Notes: a model not told the origin generated them from the sequence alone. A stretch of 64,000 nucleotides of DNA from Chryseobacterium gleum (GCA_945897805.1 CAMDFX010000015.1:23537-87536), one strand, 5' to 3'. Numbered from the stretch's first letter, positions 49,668-58,684 are shown. Numbers and translations are program-made.

Positions 49668-51503
49668 ATGCAAGCCAAAGATCCGCACATTCAGTTCTTA
49701 CTAGACAATTTAATCCTTGAAGAAAAAGTACAAGTTGAACGTTTTTCCGTCAAAGATGCTGGTGGAATCAAAAGTTTGAAAAGAGATGGATTGGCTTTGC
49801 ATCCGATTAAAATCACGCGAAAATCTTACGGTTTTGCGGAATATCCCGAATTTTCGTTCAAGATTCCGCAAAGTCAGCAGACCGACAATTTCAGAGACGG
49901 AACTGCCATCGAATTGTTTTTTGAAAATGAAACTTCCATCAAAGGAATTTTACTCGGAATCAACGGTGGCAATGGCGAAGCACGCATTTTTGCGCCCGAT
50001 TTTCCAGATTGGATCGAAGACCACGGCGCAGGAATCAAATTGACGCCAGACACCAAAACGCAGGAAATCATCACTTCCGTTTTGCAATCTTTGGACAACG
50101 GAAAATCTGCTGATGCATTTCCATTTTTCACGTATGTGCACCAAAATAACGCCGATTATTTGCCTGAACCGAGAAAATATGCGGTTGAAATCAACGAAAA
50201 ATTGAATGAAAGTCAGCAAGAAGCGCTTTCAAAAATCAATGGAAATGAACCGATTGTAATTGTTCACGGTCCTCCGGGAACGGGAAAAACAACGACTTTG
50301 GTGGCGTCGATTGCGGAATTGGTGAAAAATGACGAAAAAGTATTGGTTTGCGCGCCGAGCAATGCTGCCACAGATCACATCGCTTTGCAACTCATCAAAC
50401 AAGGAATTTCGACGCTGAGAATTGGCAATCAAACCAAAATGTCGCCTGAACTTTTGCCTTATACCTTGGAAGGGAAAATGGCGCTTGGAAACGAGCAAAA
50501 GCAAATCAAAAAAATGCGCATCCAAGCGGAAGAATACCGCAAAATGTCGCACCAATACAAACGTCATTTTGGCAAAGACGACCGCGATCAACGCAAATTG
50601 TTGATTCAAGAAGTGAAAAATATCCGCAAAGAAATTCGCGCCTTGCAAGATTTTTATGCTGAAAAATGGATTTCTGAAACCAAAGTAATCTGCGGAACAC
50701 CTGTTGGTTTGAACGACAAATCACTGCAAAAAATGGAATTCAACACCTTGGTGATTGACGAAGCAGGACAATGTTTGGAAAGTTTGGCTTGGGTGGCCAT
50801 CAAAAATGTACAACGTTTGGTATTGGCTGGAGATCATTTGCAATTGCCGCCGACTGTGATTTCAGAGCAAGCGATGAAAAACGGCTACAACAAATCCTTT
50901 TTGGAAGTGATGCTCGAAAAACATCCGCAAAAATACCTGCTCCGAACGCAATACCGCATGCGACAAGCGATTGTAGATTTTCCGAATAATTATTTCTACG
51001 AAGGAAAACTGGAAACACCTCCTTTTCTGCAAAACACAGGCATTCATTTTCAATATTTCGACACCGCAGGAACTGGTTTTCAAGAGGAACAAGCGTCTGA
51101 AAGTGGCAGTTTGTCGAACGTGGGCGAACTGGAAATCATCGAAAAAATCATTGAGCAAAACCAATTAAACCTCGACCATTGCGCCTTGATTACGCCCTAT
51201 TCTGGTCAAGTGGCGCTCGCAAAAGAACATTTCCCCAAAAACCTGCGCATCTCCACCGTGGACAGCTTTCAAGGACAAGAGTGCGAAATTGTCTTCATTT
51301 CCCTGGTGCGCTCCAACGACGAATGCAATTTGGGATTCTTGAAAGACTACCGCCGAATGAACGTAGCCATGACCCGCGCCAAAACGCGATTGATTGTGGT
51401 GGGCGACAGTGTCACTTTTGGCAACGATCCGTTTTTTGGAGCGTTTTTATTGCACAGTGAAAGTGTGGGGAGTTATGGGAGTGCTTGGGAGTTTATGGGG
51501 TGA
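49668..51503 (+). CDS. Superfamily 1B DNA/RNA helicase (IGHMBP2/Upf1-like AAA domain)
   Basis: 611 residues. An N-terminal 150-residue beta-rich region precedes the helicase core: motif I IVIVHGPPGTGKTTTLVASI, motif Ia VLVCAPSNAATDHIAL, motif II FNTLVIDEAGQCLESLAWV (DEAG), motif III LVLAGDHLQLPPTVI, motif IV LLRTQYRMRQAIVDFPNNYF, motif V STVDSFQGQECEIVFISLVR and motif VI DYRRMNVAMTRAKTRLIVVG. The family unwinds DNA or RNA 5' to 3'; no nuclease is fused. The gene is markedly richer in G and C than its neighbours. The stop is at 51503; nothing else is coded until the GH5 gene. Confidence 0.93.
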   Translation: MQAKDPHIQFLLDNLILEEKVQVERFSVKDAGGIKSLKRDGLALHPIKITRKSYGFAEYPEFSFKIPQSQQTDNFRDGTAIELFFENETSIKGILLGINGGNGEARIFAPDFPDWIEDHGAGIKLTPDTKTQEIITSVLQSLDNGKSADAFPFFTYVHQNNADYLPEPRKYAVEINEKLNESQQEALSKINGNEPIVIVHGPPGTGKTTTLVASIAELVKNDEKVLVCAPSNAATDHIALQLIKQGISTLRIGNQTKMSPELLPYTLEGKMALGNEQKQIKKMRIQAEEYRKMSHQYKRHFGKDDRDQRKLLIQEVKNIRKEIRALQDFYAEKWISETKVICGTPVGLNDKSLQKMEFNTLVIDEAGQCLESLAWVAIKNVQRLVLAGDHLQLPPTVISEQAMKNGYNKSFLEVMLEKHPQKYLLRTQYRMRQAIVDFPNNYFYEGKLETPPFLQNTGIHFQYFDTAGTGFQEEQASESGSLSNVGELEIIEKIIEQNQLNLDHCALITPYSGQVALAKEHFPKNLRISTVDSFQGQECEIVFISLVRSNDECNLGFLKDYRRMNVAMTRAKTRLIVVGDSVTFGNDPFFGAFLLHSESVGSYGSAWEFMG

Positions 51504-51684
51504 GTTTGGAGCTTTTTCTGAAGGTATTTTTAAAAGGTTTTATTTTTTGTAAATAATTGGTATATTTGAATATACAATTTTTGCATAGATGAACTTGCAC
51601 AAAGATATTAGTTTTTGCTTAAGGCATTTTATAAGACACTTACTTAAGTAATTTAGCTGAAAACTATTTTAATAAAAGGAAAAT

Positions 51685-52956
51685 ATGAAAAAAATTATAG
51701 TCTCTACAATTTTTCTAGGTTTAATTATATCGGCTTTTTCTCAGCCTAATGAGACAAAGTATTTCCGCAGAAGCAACAGTAATATTATAGATCCAAATGG
51801 AAAACCTTTCATTATACAAGCTACAAATGTCAGTTGTTGGCTTTACCAAGAGAATTATATTTTTGGGGGCGCACAAAATGCACATAAAATTCTAGCAGAA
51901 AAATTGAACGAAATTCTCGGTGCTAATGCATATGCCAATTTTTCCAAACAGATGATGACGAATTTCATAACTAAAGAGGATATACGCCTCATGAAGAAAA
52001 TAGGTTTTAATTGCTTAAGAGTTGGTTTTTCGGCTGAGTCATTTGCCAGTGATTCTACAAAAAAAATGCTATTTTCCACCCTAGATAATCTTATACCCAC
52101 TTTTAAAGAAAATAACTTACCCATAATACTTTCAATGATTCATGCAGCTAAACCTCAAAACACTTTGTGGGTTTCAAACTATACGATAGGTGAAACAGTT
52201 TTGTGGGACTCGGAAGAAGCAAAACTAAAAACAGCAAAAATATGGTCAGAAATAGCGCAACATTACAAAGAAGAACAAATCATTTTGGGATACGATATAA
52301 TCAATGAGCCAAACATCACTCGAAAAAGAGAAATACAATTAATAAAATTATATCAAAAGATAACTAGCTCAATAAGAAAATACGATCCAAATCATATGCT
52401 TATTTATGAAGGGAATCGCTACGCGACAGAACTAGCTCTTCTTTCAAAATATGATAGCCTTCTAGATTCTAATGCTTCTTATCAATTCCATTTTTATAGT
52501 TGGTTTGGCGCTAAAATTGAGAAGCAATTACCAAAACACTTAGAATCTGCAGAAGCAACTCAACGTCCCATTTTCTGTGGAGAATTTGGAATCAATCGGT
52601 TATCGGCAATTAAGCAACAAGTTGATTTAATGAAAAATATGAGTGAAATAGATGGTTGGGCAACATACACATGGAAATCTATTGAACTTACAACTACAAA
52701 AGAAGAGAAGAATAGACCACCATACTATGGAAAATGGATTTTCATTCCATTCGAGGACTTACATATGTCTGTTCTACAGTTTCACATGGACAATGAAATG
52801 CGGGATGTAATGGATTGGTTAACGAACGTGAAAAATTCTAAAAAACCAAATGCCGAAACGACGGTAAATGTCATAGAGAAAATTATTAAAGCTGTAGAAT
52901 TGAAAAATTGTAAAATAGACAAGTTACATATAGAAGCACTCGGACTTACATCATAA
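51685..52956 (+). CDS. Secreted glycoside hydrolase, family 5-like (cellulase type)
   Basis: 423 residues with signal peptide MKKIIVSTIFLGLIISAFSQ. The TIM-barrel pattern of GH5: PNGKPFIIQATNVSCWL, MKKIGFNCLRVGFSAESFAS, PIILSMIHAA, the acid/base Glu in IILGYDIINEPNITRKRE and the nucleophile Glu in PIFCGEFGINRLSA. GH5 enzymes split beta-1,4 or beta-1,3 glucans or mannans; substrate unknown. No T9SS sorting tail is present, so it probably remains periplasmic or is released by another route. It is preceded by 181 non-coding bases with a TATATTTG box at 51561-51568. Its AT-rich, divergent look suggests a later acquisition. Confidence 0.88.
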   Translation: MKKIIVSTIFLGLIISAFSQPNETKYFRRSNSNIIDPNGKPFIIQATNVSCWLYQENYIFGGAQNAHKILAEKLNEILGANAYANFSKQMMTNFITKEDIRLMKKIGFNCLRVGFSAESFASDSTKKMLFSTLDNLIPTFKENNLPIILSMIHAAKPQNTLWVSNYTIGETVLWDSEEAKLKTAKIWSEIAQHYKEEQIILGYDIINEPNITRKREIQLIKLYQKITSSIRKYDPNHMLIYEGNRYATELALLSKYDSLLDSNASYQFHFYSWFGAKIEKQLPKHLESAEATQRPIFCGEFGINRLSAIKQQVDLMKNMSEIDGWATYTWKSIELTTTKEEKNRPPYYGKWIFIPFEDLHMSVLQFHMDNEMRDVMDWLTNVKNSKKPNAETTVNVIEKIIKAVELKNCKIDKLHIEALGLTS

Positions 52957-53024
52957 AATATTCTTTGCTAGAAACCATTTTACAAGCATTTCAAGAAAAT
53001 TCTCCACAAAAATAAAAGACCATT

Positions 53025-53522
53025 ATGAAAACGCTTATAACACTATTGTTGATAACAAATTCGGTATTCGGACAATTCAGTTTAGGTGGAAGTGCTAATC
53101 GCAAATTTTCGATTGGAGCATTTGGAAATCTTTACTATTATGGTTTTTACACAGGCATAGAAGCGGGAATTCATAAAGAAAAGCACTCTTTCAATTTAGG
53201 AATAGGTGCAGAACCTGGTAGTTTGAGATATGCTAAAGATAAAGACTGGGCTGCAAATTTCAATTACAATTATTTCCCAAATGGACACAAAAATAGATTT
53301 GATTTATTATTTGATTTTAACGTGATCATGGGTTTTAAAAACTATAAAACAGGTTTTGAATTTGTTCAAGATTATAATTTAGGATTTGGTTTTAACACAA
53401 ATTTAAGTCAAAGATTTTTCATAAAACCCAGCTTAGGCACTGGCATATCTATGTATCGATTCAAATTTAATGACGTTTCGTGGTCTGCTAATGCAAGGAT
53501 TTCAATAGGATATAGATTTTAG
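53025..53522 (+). CDS. Exported beta-barrel-like protein of unknown function
   Basis: 165 residues with signal peptide MKTLITLLLITNSVFGQF. The remainder alternates aromatic and small residues typical of an outer-membrane beta-barrel: YYYGFYTGIEAGIHKEKHSF, NLGIGAEPGSLRYAKDKDW, YNLGFGFNTNLSQRFFIKPS, LGTGISMYRFKFNDVSWSAN and the terminal ARISIGYRF, ending in the aromatic residue expected for BAM-dependent insertion. No family name can be assigned. It follows the GH5 gene by 68 bases. Confidence 0.75.
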   Translation: MKTLITLLLITNSVFGQFSLGGSANRKFSIGAFGNLYYYGFYTGIEAGIHKEKHSFNLGIGAEPGSLRYAKDKDWAANFNYNYFPNGHKNRFDLLFDFNVIMGFKNYKTGFEFVQDYNLGFGFNTNLSQRFFIKPSLGTGISMYRFKFNDVSWSANARISIGYRF

Positions 53523-53548
53523 CAGGTAATTGATGGTAAGGTGTCTAA

Positions 53549-53762
53549 TCTGAATTCCCAGATATCAAAGGCTTTTCAAGAAGAAATATTTATGCGCTAA
53601 GGCAAAATGGTATTTGTTTTATGTTCAAAAATATGAATTTATGCCAAAGACGGTGGCACAAATTCCTTGGGGACATAATCGGTTAATTATAAGTAAAATA
53701 AAGGACAAAGCATCGCTGATTTTTTTGTAGAACAATGTCTAAAAACGCTTGGGATAGTGACC
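53549..53762 (+). pseudogene. Eroded fragment of a DUF1016/YhcG-type (PDDEXK nuclease family) gene
   Basis: Translating with frame changes gives SEFPDIKGFSRRNIYALRQ, then WYLFYVQKYEFMPKTVAQIP and WGHNRLIISKIKDKASLIF, then FVEQCLKNAWDSD. This matches the N-terminal domain of the DUF1016 (YhcG) family, whose hallmarks are GFSRRNLxxMRQFY, VAQIPWGHN and the ExxxxNGWSRD-like end. Frameshifts lie at 53606-53607 (two extra bases in AAAA), near 53717-53728 (T run) and in the A run near 53741. The upstream start and the downstream nuclease domain are missing. The family occurs in mobile islands and beside restriction systems. Confidence 0.8.
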
Positions 53763-53782
53763 ATTAATTTAGATTTTCACCT

Positions 53783-53810
53783 AAGTGATTTTATCCGTTA
53801 GAATCACTTA
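53783..53810 (+). repeat. Dispersed repeat, copy 3, with perfect hairpin
   Basis: The core 53789-53810 is identical over 22 bases to 3557-3578. In this copy the flank completes a perfect 8-bp inverted repeat AAGTGATT (53783-53790) / AATCACTT (53802-53809) around the 11-base loop TTATCCGTTAG. It follows the DUF1016 relic and lies 85 bases before dinB. Confidence 0.75.
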
Positions 53811-53895
53811 CAACCGCAAAAACACTGCAATCACCCAACCTGCAATTTGCAAAAATTTCAACGCTTATAACACCAATAATCCTTACTTTTGATTT

Positions 53896-54966
53896 ATGGA
53901 ACTCCGCAAAATTATTCACATTGACATGGACGCTTTTTTTGCTTCCGTGGAGCAATTGGATAATCCTGATTTGCGCGGAAAACCGGTTGCCGTCGGCGGA
54001 AATGCGGAACGCGGTGTAATTGCTGCCGCCAGTTATGAAGCTCGGAAATTTGGGGTAAAATCGGCGATGAGTTCCAAGATTGCAGCGAAGAAATGTCCAC
54101 AATTGATTTTTGTGAGACCACGATTTGAACGCTACAAAGAAATTTCTAACGCCATTCACGAGATTTTCTCTCGTTACACCGACGAGATTGAGCCGCTTTC
54201 GCTCGACGAAGCTTTTTTGGATGTGACTTTCAATAAAATTGATTTAAATTCTGCCACGTTCATCGCGCAATCCATCAAAAATGACATTAGAAACGAGCTA
54301 AACTTGATTGCATCTGCTGGTGTTTCCTACAACAAGTTTTTGGCGAAAATGGCGTCAGATCAAGACAAACCAGATGGACTTTACATCATTCGCCCCAAAG
54401 AGGGAATCGATTTCATCAATTCACTTCCGATTGAACGTTTTTTTGGTGTTGGCAAAGTGACCGCATTGAAAATGCACGAATTGGGAATTACCAATGGCAA
54501 AGATTTGAGAAATTTCAGTCTTGAATTTTTAATCGATCATTTTGGCAAATCTGGTAATTACTTCTACAACATCGCGCGAGGCATCGACAACCGAAACGTT
54601 GAATCAGAGCGCGAAAGGAAAAGCATCGCAGTAGAAAGTACTTTTGAGTTGGATATTTTTGACTCAACCAAATTTAGAATGCAAGCTGATATCATTTTAG
54701 AACGACTTTGGACAAGATACCAGAAATTTGGTCAAAGTGGAAAAACGCTCAATATCAAATTAAAGTACAACGATTTCACTCAAATCACGCGTTCGACAAC
54801 TAAAAACAACCGTTTCATTTCAAAGAATTCAGTGGAAGAAACTGGAAAATTATTGATGGAACAAGTATTGCCACTTTCAAAACCGATTAGATTGATTGGA
54901 TTTCAAATTTCAGGATTTCAGCAGGAATCCGAGGAAATCGCCACGCAAATGACCTTGGATTTTTAA
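53896..54966 (+). CDS. dinB: DNA polymerase IV (Y-family)
   Basis: 356-residue translesion polymerase. The catalytic acids are in KIIHIDMDAFFASVEQLDNP and the second set in EIEPLSLDEAFLDV; SAMSSKIAAKKCPQLIFVRP and the HhH region GVGKVTALKMHELGITNGKD follow, then the little-finger domain and C-terminus. A terminal beta-clamp-binding segment QMTLDF, close to the QLxLF consensus, is visible. Its stop (TAA at 54964) shares TTAA with the stop of the convergent rRNA methyltransferase gene. Start ATG at 53896. Confidence 0.96.
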   Translation: MELRKIIHIDMDAFFASVEQLDNPDLRGKPVAVGGNAERGVIAAASYEARKFGVKSAMSSKIAAKKCPQLIFVRPRFERYKEISNAIHEIFSRYTDEIEPLSLDEAFLDVTFNKIDLNSATFIAQSIKNDIRNELNLIASAGVSYNKFLAKMASDQDKPDGLYIIRPKEGIDFINSLPIERFFGVGKVTALKMHELGITNGKDLRNFSLEFLIDHFGKSGNYFYNIARGIDNRNVESERERKSIAVESTFELDIFDSTKFRMQADIILERLWTRYQKFGQSGKTLNIKLKYNDFTQITRSTTKNNRFISKNSVEETGKLLMEQVLPLSKPIRLIGFQISGFQQESEEIATQMTLDF

Positions 54967-56414
54967 ATCAATTCAGGATTGAATTTATCTGTTTTCACGA
55001 ATTTTGCAATGGCTTCAATATGACTTGTGTGCGGAAATTGATCCACAAACGACAATTTATCTAATTGATAGCCTGCCAACTGCAATTGCTCTGTATCGCG
55101 CGCTTGCGTTGCTGGATTACAAGAAATATAAACGATTCTATCAGCACCCAAACGCATCACTTTTCTCAAGGTTTTGGGTGCAATTCCAGCCCTCGGTGGA
55201 TCTAAAACGATGGTTCCAATTTTACCCTCATATTGTGGATATTCCAATAAAAATTTCCCAACATCCGCCGCATAAAATTGAATGCCTTCGATGCCATTTC
55301 TTCGCGCATTTTTCTTCGCATCAACAATCGCTTCTTCCACGATATCAACGCCAATAATTTTGACGTTCTTCGCGCGTTGCGACAAAATCTGACCGATTGT
55401 TCCTGTACCACAAAACAAATCCATTACCACTTTTCCATCCAACAGATTTTCTTCAAAAACGTAATCTAACGCTTTGTTGTACAACAACTCTGCACTTTTC
55501 GGATTCGTCTGAAAAAAGCTTTCCATGCTGATTTCAAATTGCAATCCAAGCAATTGTTCAATTACTTTTTCTTCTCCATAAACAAGTTGATTGTTTCCAT
55601 TTTCGATTTTCGCTCGGTCAGCAACATTGTCATTTACCGTATGCTGAAAACCAGCCAATCTTTTGCCTAATTTTTCTTGCAAAAATTGAGAAAAAGCATT
55701 GACATCAAATTGTTTAACACCTTCTGATGATGTCACTAAATTAATCAACAATTGATCTTGAAAAAACGATTTTCTTACTACAATGTGTCTGAAAAATCCC
55801 GTTTTTTGCGGTGGATGCCAGGCTGGTAAATCTGTTGCTTTCAAGAAATTTCTCACTTCAATAAGTAAATTCTCCCATTGCGCATCAAACAAACCGCTTT
55901 CTTTGTTCAAATTTTCGACTTTCCACCAAGTTCCTCTTCTTTTGAATCCCAAAGCGAAAGCGCCATCTTTTTCTTCTCCAGAAATCACATCGTGTTCGAT
56001 GCTGGAAAAGCTGTATTCCATCTTATTTCTATAATTGTAATCCAATGGAGATGAAACAAATGTATCGAAAACTGAATCAATTTCTTGAATATCAGCAATT
56101 CTCTTGTATAGATCTAAAGTCGTTGATTTTTTCCATTCTTCTTGCACTTTGATGGGTACAAAAATGTAAGGTGCACCAGAAATTTCTTGAAAATCAGAAG
56201 TTACTTCCAACGGAGATCTTTTGATAACATCAATCAACTTGCATTCTGCGTAGCGTTTTTTCTTTTTTTCGACTTTCGCTTTCACAATTTGACCTGGAAA
56301 TGCGTTTTCAACAAAAACAACGTAATCACCTTCCTCCGTTGGGATTTTGGCAATGCCATTTCCACCAAAAGCAAATCCGGTAATTTCCAATTCTATAATT
56401 TCTCCTCTGTGCAT
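54963..56414 (-). CDS. rlmD: 23S rRNA (uracil-5-)-methyltransferase RlmD/TrmA family
   Basis: The ATG at 56414 gives MHRGEIIELEITGFAFGGNG, the standard TRAM-domain start; the frame is open 24 codons further upstream without likeness to the family. 483 residues. The TRAM domain (1-60) is followed by the methyltransferase domain with the SAM-binding motif VVMDLFCGTGTIGQILSQRA, TIVLDPPRAGIAPKTLRKVM and RIVYISCNPATQARDTEQLQ, with the nucleophilic Cys in SCNPAT. Family members methylate U1939 or U747 of 23S rRNA or U54 of tRNA; RlmD is the likely assignment from length and TRAM domain. A fourth Fe-S Cys cluster of E. coli RlmD is not evident. Confidence 0.9.
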   Translation of the reverse strand: MHRGEIIELEITGFAFGGNGIAKIPTEEGDYVVFVENAFPGQIVKAKVEKKKKRYAECKLIDVIKRSPLEVTSDFQEISGAPYIFVPIKVQEEWKKSTTLDLYKRIADIQEIDSVFDTFVSSPLDYNYRNKMEYSFSSIEHDVISGEEKDGAFALGFKRRGTWWKVENLNKESGLFDAQWENLLIEVRNFLKATDLPAWHPPQKTGFFRHIVVRKSFFQDQLLINLVTSSEGVKQFDVNAFSQFLQEKLGKRLAGFQHTVNDNVADRAKIENGNNQLVYGEEKVIEQLLGLQFEISMESFFQTNPKSAELLYNKALDYVFEENLLDGKVVMDLFCGTGTIGQILSQRAKNVKIIGVDIVEEAIVDAKKNARRNGIEGIQFYAADVGKFLLEYPQYEGKIGTIVLDPPRAGIAPKTLRKVMRLGADRIVYISCNPATQARDTEQLQLAGYQLDKLSFVDQFPHTSHIEAIAKFVKTDKFNPELI

Positions 56415-56497
56415 TTTAAAATTATTGACGATTACAAACAAAAAATTTGAAACTGAATTCACTCCAATTTCAAATTTCCATTTCAATCAATTTATTT

Positions 56498-57274
56498 TTA
56501 GATCATTCCTCGGATGATTCCTTTGTCGGAACCTTCAATGAAATCTAGTATTTCTTTGCGAATAACTGTTTCGGGCATCGTTTCTTTCACGACTTCCAAA
56601 CCTTTCGAAATGTTGTTGTTTTGAACGTAAATAATGCGGTAAATATCTTCAATCTCGCGAACATCTGCGTCACTTAAACCGCGTCTTCTCAAACCAACAG
56701 AATTGACTCCAGCAAATGTCAGAGGCTCTCTTGCAGCTTTGATATAAGGAGGAACATTTTTTCTCACCAATGAAGCGCCGCCGATAAAACTATGTGCACC
56801 GATTCTTACAAATTGTTGGGCTGCAACTTTTCCCTCTAGAATGGCATAATCATCAATCGTTACATGACCTGAAAGTCCTACATAACTTGCCAAAATCACA
56901 TTGTCTCCAATCTGACAATCATGTGCAATATGCACATAAGTCATTAACAGACAGTTTTTTCCGATAGAAGTTTTCATTTTATCAGAAGTTCCTCTGTGGA
57001 TTGTGACACATTCTCTGATTTTGGTATTGTCTCCAATTTCAACGGTTGTGTATTCTCCATCAAACTTCAAATCTTGAGGAATTACGCCAATTACAGCGCC
57101 TGGAAAAATTTCGCAATTCTTTCCAATTCGAGTTCCAGGATAAATGGTAACATTTGGATGAATTCTGGTTCCATCACCAATAATTACATCTTCGAAAATC
57201 GTAGAAAAAGAATCTACAACTACATTTTCTCCCAATTTTGCATCCGAAGAAATATTTGATAAAGGACTAATCAT
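56498..57274 (-). CDS. lpxA: UDP-N-acetylglucosamine acyltransferase
   Basis: First enzyme of lipid A synthesis, transferring a 3-hydroxyacyl chain from ACP to UDP-GlcNAc in the cytoplasm. The 258-residue protein has the left-handed beta-helix hexapeptide repeats (IGDGTRIHPNVTIYPGTRIG). The catalytic His is in LLMTYVHIAHDCQIGD. C-terminal helices (RRRGLSDADVREIEDIYRII) complete it. The stop of the upstream lpxC-fabZ gene abuts its ATG (57274/57275), so translation is coupled. Confidence 0.97.
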   Translation of the reverse strand: MISPLSNISSDAKLGENVVVDSFSTIFEDVIIGDGTRIHPNVTIYPGTRIGKNCEIFPGAVIGVIPQDLKFDGEYTTVEIGDNTKIRECVTIHRGTSDKMKTSIGKNCLLMTYVHIAHDCQIGDNVILASYVGLSGHVTIDDYAILEGKVAAQQFVRIGAHSFIGGASLVRKNVPPYIKAAREPLTFAGVNSVGLRRRGLSDADVREIEDIYRIIYVQNNNISKGLEVVKETMPETVIRKEILDFIEGSDKGIIRGMI

Positions 57275-58675
57275 CTATACTCTGTCTTTGATAATTTGCG
57301 CAAGCATTTCAGCCTCCATGACCAATTTTCCATTCACATAAGCTTTCCCCGCCATGTTCACTAAACCTCTTCGCATCGGTGAAATCAATTTTAATTCAAA
57401 AACTAAAGTATCACCTGGTAATACCTTTTGTTTAAATTTCACATTGTCAATTTTCATGAAATAAGTGGAATACAATTCTGGTTGCTCCACTTTACTCAAT
57501 GCAAATATTCCGCCAACTTGCGCAGTAGCTTCAATTTGTAAAACCCCTGGAAAAACTGGATTCCCTGGAAAATGCCCTTGAAACATTGGTTCGTTCATTG
57601 TCACATTTTTCACACCAACTATCCCATCTTCAGTAATTTCCATCACTTTATCAACCAACAAAAATGGATATCTGTGAGGCAATAATTTCTCAATATCATT
57701 GATATTGTAAAGCGGTTCTTTTGTCAAATCAAACGTTTTGCCAGCACCTTCTTGCTTTTTAATTTGATCTTTCAAAACTTTAGCAAATCTAACATTTCCT
57801 GAATGACCGGGTCTTGCACCTAAAATATGTGCTTTCAAAGGTCTTCCAATCAGCGCTAAATCTCCTACAATGTCTAATAATTTATGTCTCGCTGGTTCGT
57901 TTTCGTATTGAAGTTTAGAACTATTTAAAACACCAATTCCATCAAATTGAATTTTCAATTCTTCTTTTCCTAGCAATTTAGCCAAACGATCTAATTCTTC
58001 TTGCGGAATATCAGCCCTGTCAACCAATACGATGGCATTGTCTAAATCTCCACCTTTGATTAAATTATTTTGAGCTAAAAATTCCAATTCACGCAAGAAG
58101 ACAAATGTTCTGCATCTCGAAATGTTTTCTTTAAACTCCCCGATGTTATACATGCTTGCATGCTGTGTACCCAAAACTGGCGAATTGTAATCAACCATTA
58201 CGGTAATTCTATAATTGCTATCAGGAATCGCTAAAAATTCAATTCCCTTTTCAGTGTCTTCCCAAGGAATATTTTCAGTTAACTCAAAATAATTTCTTTC
58301 AGATTCTTGCTCTTGCAATCCAACTTTTTCAATTGCTTGAATGAATAACCAAGAACTTCCATCCATAATTGGAATTTCTGGACCATCAATTTTGATCAAA
58401 GCATTGTCGATTTCCATTCCGTAAAGCGCCGCCAAAACGTGCTCTGTTGTGTAAATCCTTACTCCATTGTGTTCTAATGTTGTTCCTCTATCTGTGGCCA
58501 CCACTAAATCTACATCTGCCTTGATAATTGGCTGTCCATCCACATCCACACGCTGAAATTTATAGCCGTGATTGTCGGGCGCAGGACAAATTTCCATATT
58601 TACTTTTTCGCCTGTGTGAAGTCCAACTCCAGTGAGTTTCACAACATCTTTAAGGGTCTTTTGCTTATCAGCCAT
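57275..58675 (-). CDS. lpxC: Bifunctional UDP-3-O-acyl-N-acetylglucosamine deacetylase / 3-hydroxyacyl-ACP dehydratase (LpxC-FabZ fusion)
   Basis: 466 residues. Residues 1-300 are LpxC: TGVGLHTGEKVNMEICPAPD, EHVLAALYGMEIDNALIKID and GPEIPIMDGSSWLFI, plus the metal His residues in HKLLDIVGDLALIGRPLKAH and ILGARPGHSGN. Residues 318-466 are FabZ: INDIEKLLPHRYPFLLVDKV with catalytic His, and MFQGHFPGNPVFPGVLQIEA with catalytic Glu. This fusion is characteristic of Bacteroidota. It commits lipid A synthesis and removes water in fatty acid elongation. Second gene of the lpxD-lpxC/fabZ-lpxA operon. Confidence 0.98.
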   Translation of the reverse strand: MADKQKTLKDVVKLTGVGLHTGEKVNMEICPAPDNHGYKFQRVDVDGQPIIKADVDLVVATDRGTTLEHNGVRIYTTEHVLAALYGMEIDNALIKIDGPEIPIMDGSSWLFIQAIEKVGLQEQESERNYFELTENIPWEDTEKGIEFLAIPDSNYRITVMVDYNSPVLGTQHASMYNIGEFKENISRCRTFVFLRELEFLAQNNLIKGGDLDNAIVLVDRADIPQEELDRLAKLLGKEELKIQFDGIGVLNSSKLQYENEPARHKLLDIVGDLALIGRPLKAHILGARPGHSGNVRFAKVLKDQIKKQEGAGKTFDLTKEPLYNINDIEKLLPHRYPFLLVDKVMEITEDGIVGVKNVTMNEPMFQGHFPGNPVFPGVLQIEATAQVGGIFALSKVEQPELYSTYFMKIDNVKFKQKVLPGDTLVFELKLISPMRRGLVNMAGKAYVNGKLVMEAEMLAQIIKDRV

Positions 58676-58684
58676 TCTCTATTT

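Larger units (their letters stand above)
53523..53895. other. 373-base intergenic region holding a DUF1016 relic and dispersed repeat copy 3
   Basis: Contains the pseudogene at 53549-53762, followed 20 bases later by a copy of the repeat also present at 3.4-3.6 kb, and then the dinB upstream region. There is no intact gene. Confidence 0.7.

Noticed and set aside
50229..50648. 139-codon antisense frame in the helicase gene
   Set aside because: Arises from the GC-richer codons of the helicase; the sequence has no protein-like pattern and lacks a promoter.
49668..51503. SF1 helicase as part of an anti-phage system
   Set aside because: No nuclease, methylase or other defence-type partner adjoins it, and similar stand-alone IGHMBP2-like helicases are common housekeeping genes in Bacteroidota.
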